Below, one piece after another: positions 62,394 to 64,000 of a DNA stretch of 64,000 nt. A program made the position numbers and the translations under genes. The notes below the pieces were generated by a model that ran no database searches, had not been told where the DNA came from, and saw nothing but the letters and a program-made list of their open reading frames with translations. Source of the stretch: Blastocatellia bacterium AA13 (GTDB lineage: Bacteria > Acidobacteriota > Blastocatellia > UBA7656); assembly GCA_003222245.1 (NCBI GenBank), contig QHVH01000007.1:124001-188000 (forward strand). Reading direction: 5' to 3'. Each line of letters opens with the position of its first letter. The stretch's first letter is position 1.

Positions 62394-64000
62394 TCAGTGC
62401 TTGTCTTCGACTCTGATCCGGGCCTCGGTTCCGTTGCACCTGATCTCAGGTGTATACATAGCGTGGCCCACTACCGGCAACGCGTGAAAGACGCCCGGCG
62501 CCTCAGCCCTCAAATCATATCGCATTTCCCAGACGCCCTCGGGAAGCTTGTCGATGAACATTGCAACCTTCCGGTCTCTCAATTCCTGATAAACCCATCG
62601 AGTCCTTCCCGTGTAGTCTTCGTTATCCAACTGCCCTGACGCTTGAATCCGGCGTTGAGAATTCATTCGGTTATTCTGCTTCACCACGAGCGCAACGGGC
62701 TGGGCGATAGGCTTAGTTGAGTTCGACTCTGTTGCGGAACCATGTTCTCCAAACAGCCGCGCGACGGCGCCGGACTTCAACTCTTTCGCGTACATAGACT
62801 CGCCGCTTTGAATCTCTACTGCTTCAAGCCCGGCGGGCTTCAGATCCTCGAAGAGGAGATATTCGTAGTTGTTCTTTGCTTCGACGGTCAGCACGACCTC
62901 CACCCCATCGCCGCTCGAAACCGTTTCTCCGTCCCGCAGAGGCAGCCGCTCATACGCATATCCTTTCAGCAGGGTCGGTCGTCCGACCAGTTTGTAGTAA
63001 TCGCGGCGAACGAATATTTCATTGCCGGCCTCCGTTATCGGCTCTTCCGTGCTGAAGAATTCGGCATTCGCCGCGAAATAAATCGGGCCGTCGCCGCCCC
63101 GGCGCGTTATGCGAATGTCATTCTCGCCGTCGCGAATATATCTTCGATCCACGGTGAATTTACTCGGAGCGCTCAGGGCATCTTCGGCCGTGAGCCGCTT
63201 GGAAGCGACGGGTTGTCCGTTGACTACGAGATCATAGGCGACATTCGGGGACATCTCTCCGCTCTGCTTCAAGTAATCGTTCAAGGTGAGAATTGTGATC
63301 GCGGTGTCGCGGGTGTTGCTCCATTGGGAGCCGCGGCGGTTCTTGATCAGCCAATTAGTCACCGGCTCGATAAGCTTGTTTTTCGGGTCGATCGCGAGCA
63401 ACGCCCGCAGCGCGAATGAAGTCGCTTCGACGCCGCCATCCGACCAGCGCCAGTACACACCGTCTTCACCCCAGTGAGCGGTTCCAATCACCGCATCGTG
63501 AGACTGCTGAGGACCGCGTTGAATGATCGAAGTATCCGGAGCCGAGTCTATTTTCACGCCGTTCTCGAGATTCGCGATCAACGTCCTGGCTTTATCGGTA
63601 TAGCCGAAGTAATGCACTCCAAGCGCAAACAACGATCGAGTGTATGCGTTCAGCCGGTCGCGATTGTCCCACAGATTTTGAACGGCTTTGTCCTGGAACC
63701 GCGAAACGTCGCGGAGGCCTGCCGTCTCGTGATAAGCCGCAAGCGCGTGCAGCATGAATGCCTGCATATCGAAATTCAACTCTTCATCGACCAATGTCTT
63801 GTCCAGGAAAGCCGCGCCGCGTTGAAGCACGTCGGATTTGATGTCGACGCCGGCGCTCCGGGCCAGGCAGAAACCCCAGACGACGTAAGCCGTCATGAAA
63901 TGATCGCTTTCACCATCCTTCCACCAACCCCAGCCTCCGTCCGCGTGTTGAAATCCGTACAGGCGGTCGAGCCCTTGTTTGACCATCTCATCGAGCTTGC
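62394..64000 (-). CDS. bacterial alpha-2-macroglobulin family protein, C-terminal part (runs off the window)
   Basis: The frame is open to the right edge and continues beyond it ('KLDEMVKQGLDRLYGFQ'), so only the last 535 residues are seen. 'GFQHADGGWGWWKDGESDHFMTAYVV' and the helical repeats after it are the thioester-domain (complement-component/terpenoid-cyclase-like) toroid of alpha-2-macroglobulins. 'YWRWSDGGVEATSFALRAL' and 'NTRDTAITILTLNDYL' continue it, and the beta-sandwich receptor-binding-like domain forms the C terminus. The protein would be a periplasmic or surface protease trap. Whether the CxEQ thioester is present cannot be seen, because it would lie beyond the edge. Confidence 0.88.
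   Translation of the reverse strand, partial: KLDEMVKQGLDRLYGFQHADGGWGWWKDGESDHFMTAYVVWGFCLARSAGVDIKSDVLQRGAAFLDKTLVDEELNFDMQAFMLHALAAYHETAGLRDVSRFQDKAVQNLWDNRDRLNAYTRSLFALGVHYFGYTDKARTLIANLENGVKIDSAPDTSIIQRGPQQSHDAVIGTAHWGEDGVYWRWSDGGVEATSFALRALLAIDPKNKLIEPVTNWLIKNRRGSQWSNTRDTAITILTLNDYLKQSGEMSPNVAYDLVVNGQPVASKRLTAEDALSAPSKFTVDRRYIRDGENDIRITRRGGDGPIYFAANAEFFSTEEPITEAGNEIFVRRDYYKLVGRPTLLKGYAYERLPLRDGETVSSGDGVEVVLTVEAKNNYEYLLFEDLKPAGLEAVEIQSGESMYAKELKSGAVARLFGEHGSATESNSTKPIAQPVALVVKQNNRMNSQRRIQASGQLDNEDYTGRTRWVYQELRDRKVAMFIDKLPEGVWEMRYDLRAEAPGVFHALPVVGHAMYTPEIRCNGTEARIRVEDKH

Noticed and set aside
1-64000. CRISPR arrays, rRNA, tRNA or prophage genes
   Set aside because: No regularly spaced repeats with spacers, no conserved RNA sequences and no phage structural or integrase genes were seen; the 21-bp array has no spacers.

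Overview
The window looks like a piece of chromosome from a free-living bacterium of moderately high GC. The mix of families suggests Acidobacteriota, probably Blastocatellia-like: a giant TPR protein, a VIT/VWA protein, a 1100-residue Asp-box propeller protein, a TAT-exported sugar isomerase, a GMC oxidoreductase, an alpha-2-macroglobulin and several GT87/PTPS-related membrane proteins. This placement is inferred from protein families only; there is no rRNA, tRNA or other marker RNA in the window. Gene density is high, with a few decayed patches at about 35.3-37.5, 42.7-44.1, 45.5-46.0 and 53.1-54.8 kb.

Region by region. (1) 0.04-14.5 kb, minus strand: four exported or membrane-anchored proteins in one direction (7-strand-type propeller, VIT-VWA protein, 2585-residue TPR protein, DUF3352-like protein). 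The last two are separated by one base. (2) 15.0-28.2 kb: mostly core metabolism and envelope: pgsA, citrate synthase, an AmgK/MurU-like kinase and nucleotidyltransferase pair, a GT87 glycosyltransferase, methylmalonyl-CoA mutase large subunit, two abutting PTPS-related multi-pass proteins, a histidine phosphatase and a diaminopimelate decarboxylase-type enzyme. (3) 28.2-35.3 kb, minus strand: cytochrome P460, an aminotransferase, a GMC oxidoreductase with an internal deletion, two TIM-barrel sugar isomerases (one with its TAT leader in another frame) and a multi-pass protein. (4) 35.3-42.7 kb: small ORFs and hypothetical proteins, then three consecutive APC-superfamily amino acid permeases. 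(5) 42.7-45.9 kb: repeats, a group II intron relic, an esterase tail, a CpxP-like exported protein, an attC-like palindrome ahead of a DHFR-family gene, and an alpha/beta hydrolase.

(6) 45.98-51.67 kb is the most interesting locus. A PocR-GAF-GGDEF protein overlaps by 4 bp a STAND-type ATPase fused to an RsbW-like histidine-kinase-fold ATPase. A STAS anti-sigma-antagonist-like protein and a GAF-HD-GYP protein follow. Together they look like a partner-switching module placed between a c-di-GMP synthase and a c-di-GMP phosphodiesterase. (7) 51.9-64.0 kb: a serine beta-lactamase-like hydrolase, the wreck of an AbrB/PIN toxin-antitoxin pair joined to an alpha/beta hydrolase gene, the Asp-box propeller protein, a shortened TMEM175-like protein, a parallel beta-helix/HYR surface protein, an ArsR-ArsI pair with an apparently leaderless arsR, and the 3' part of an alpha-2-macroglobulin gene that runs off the right edge.
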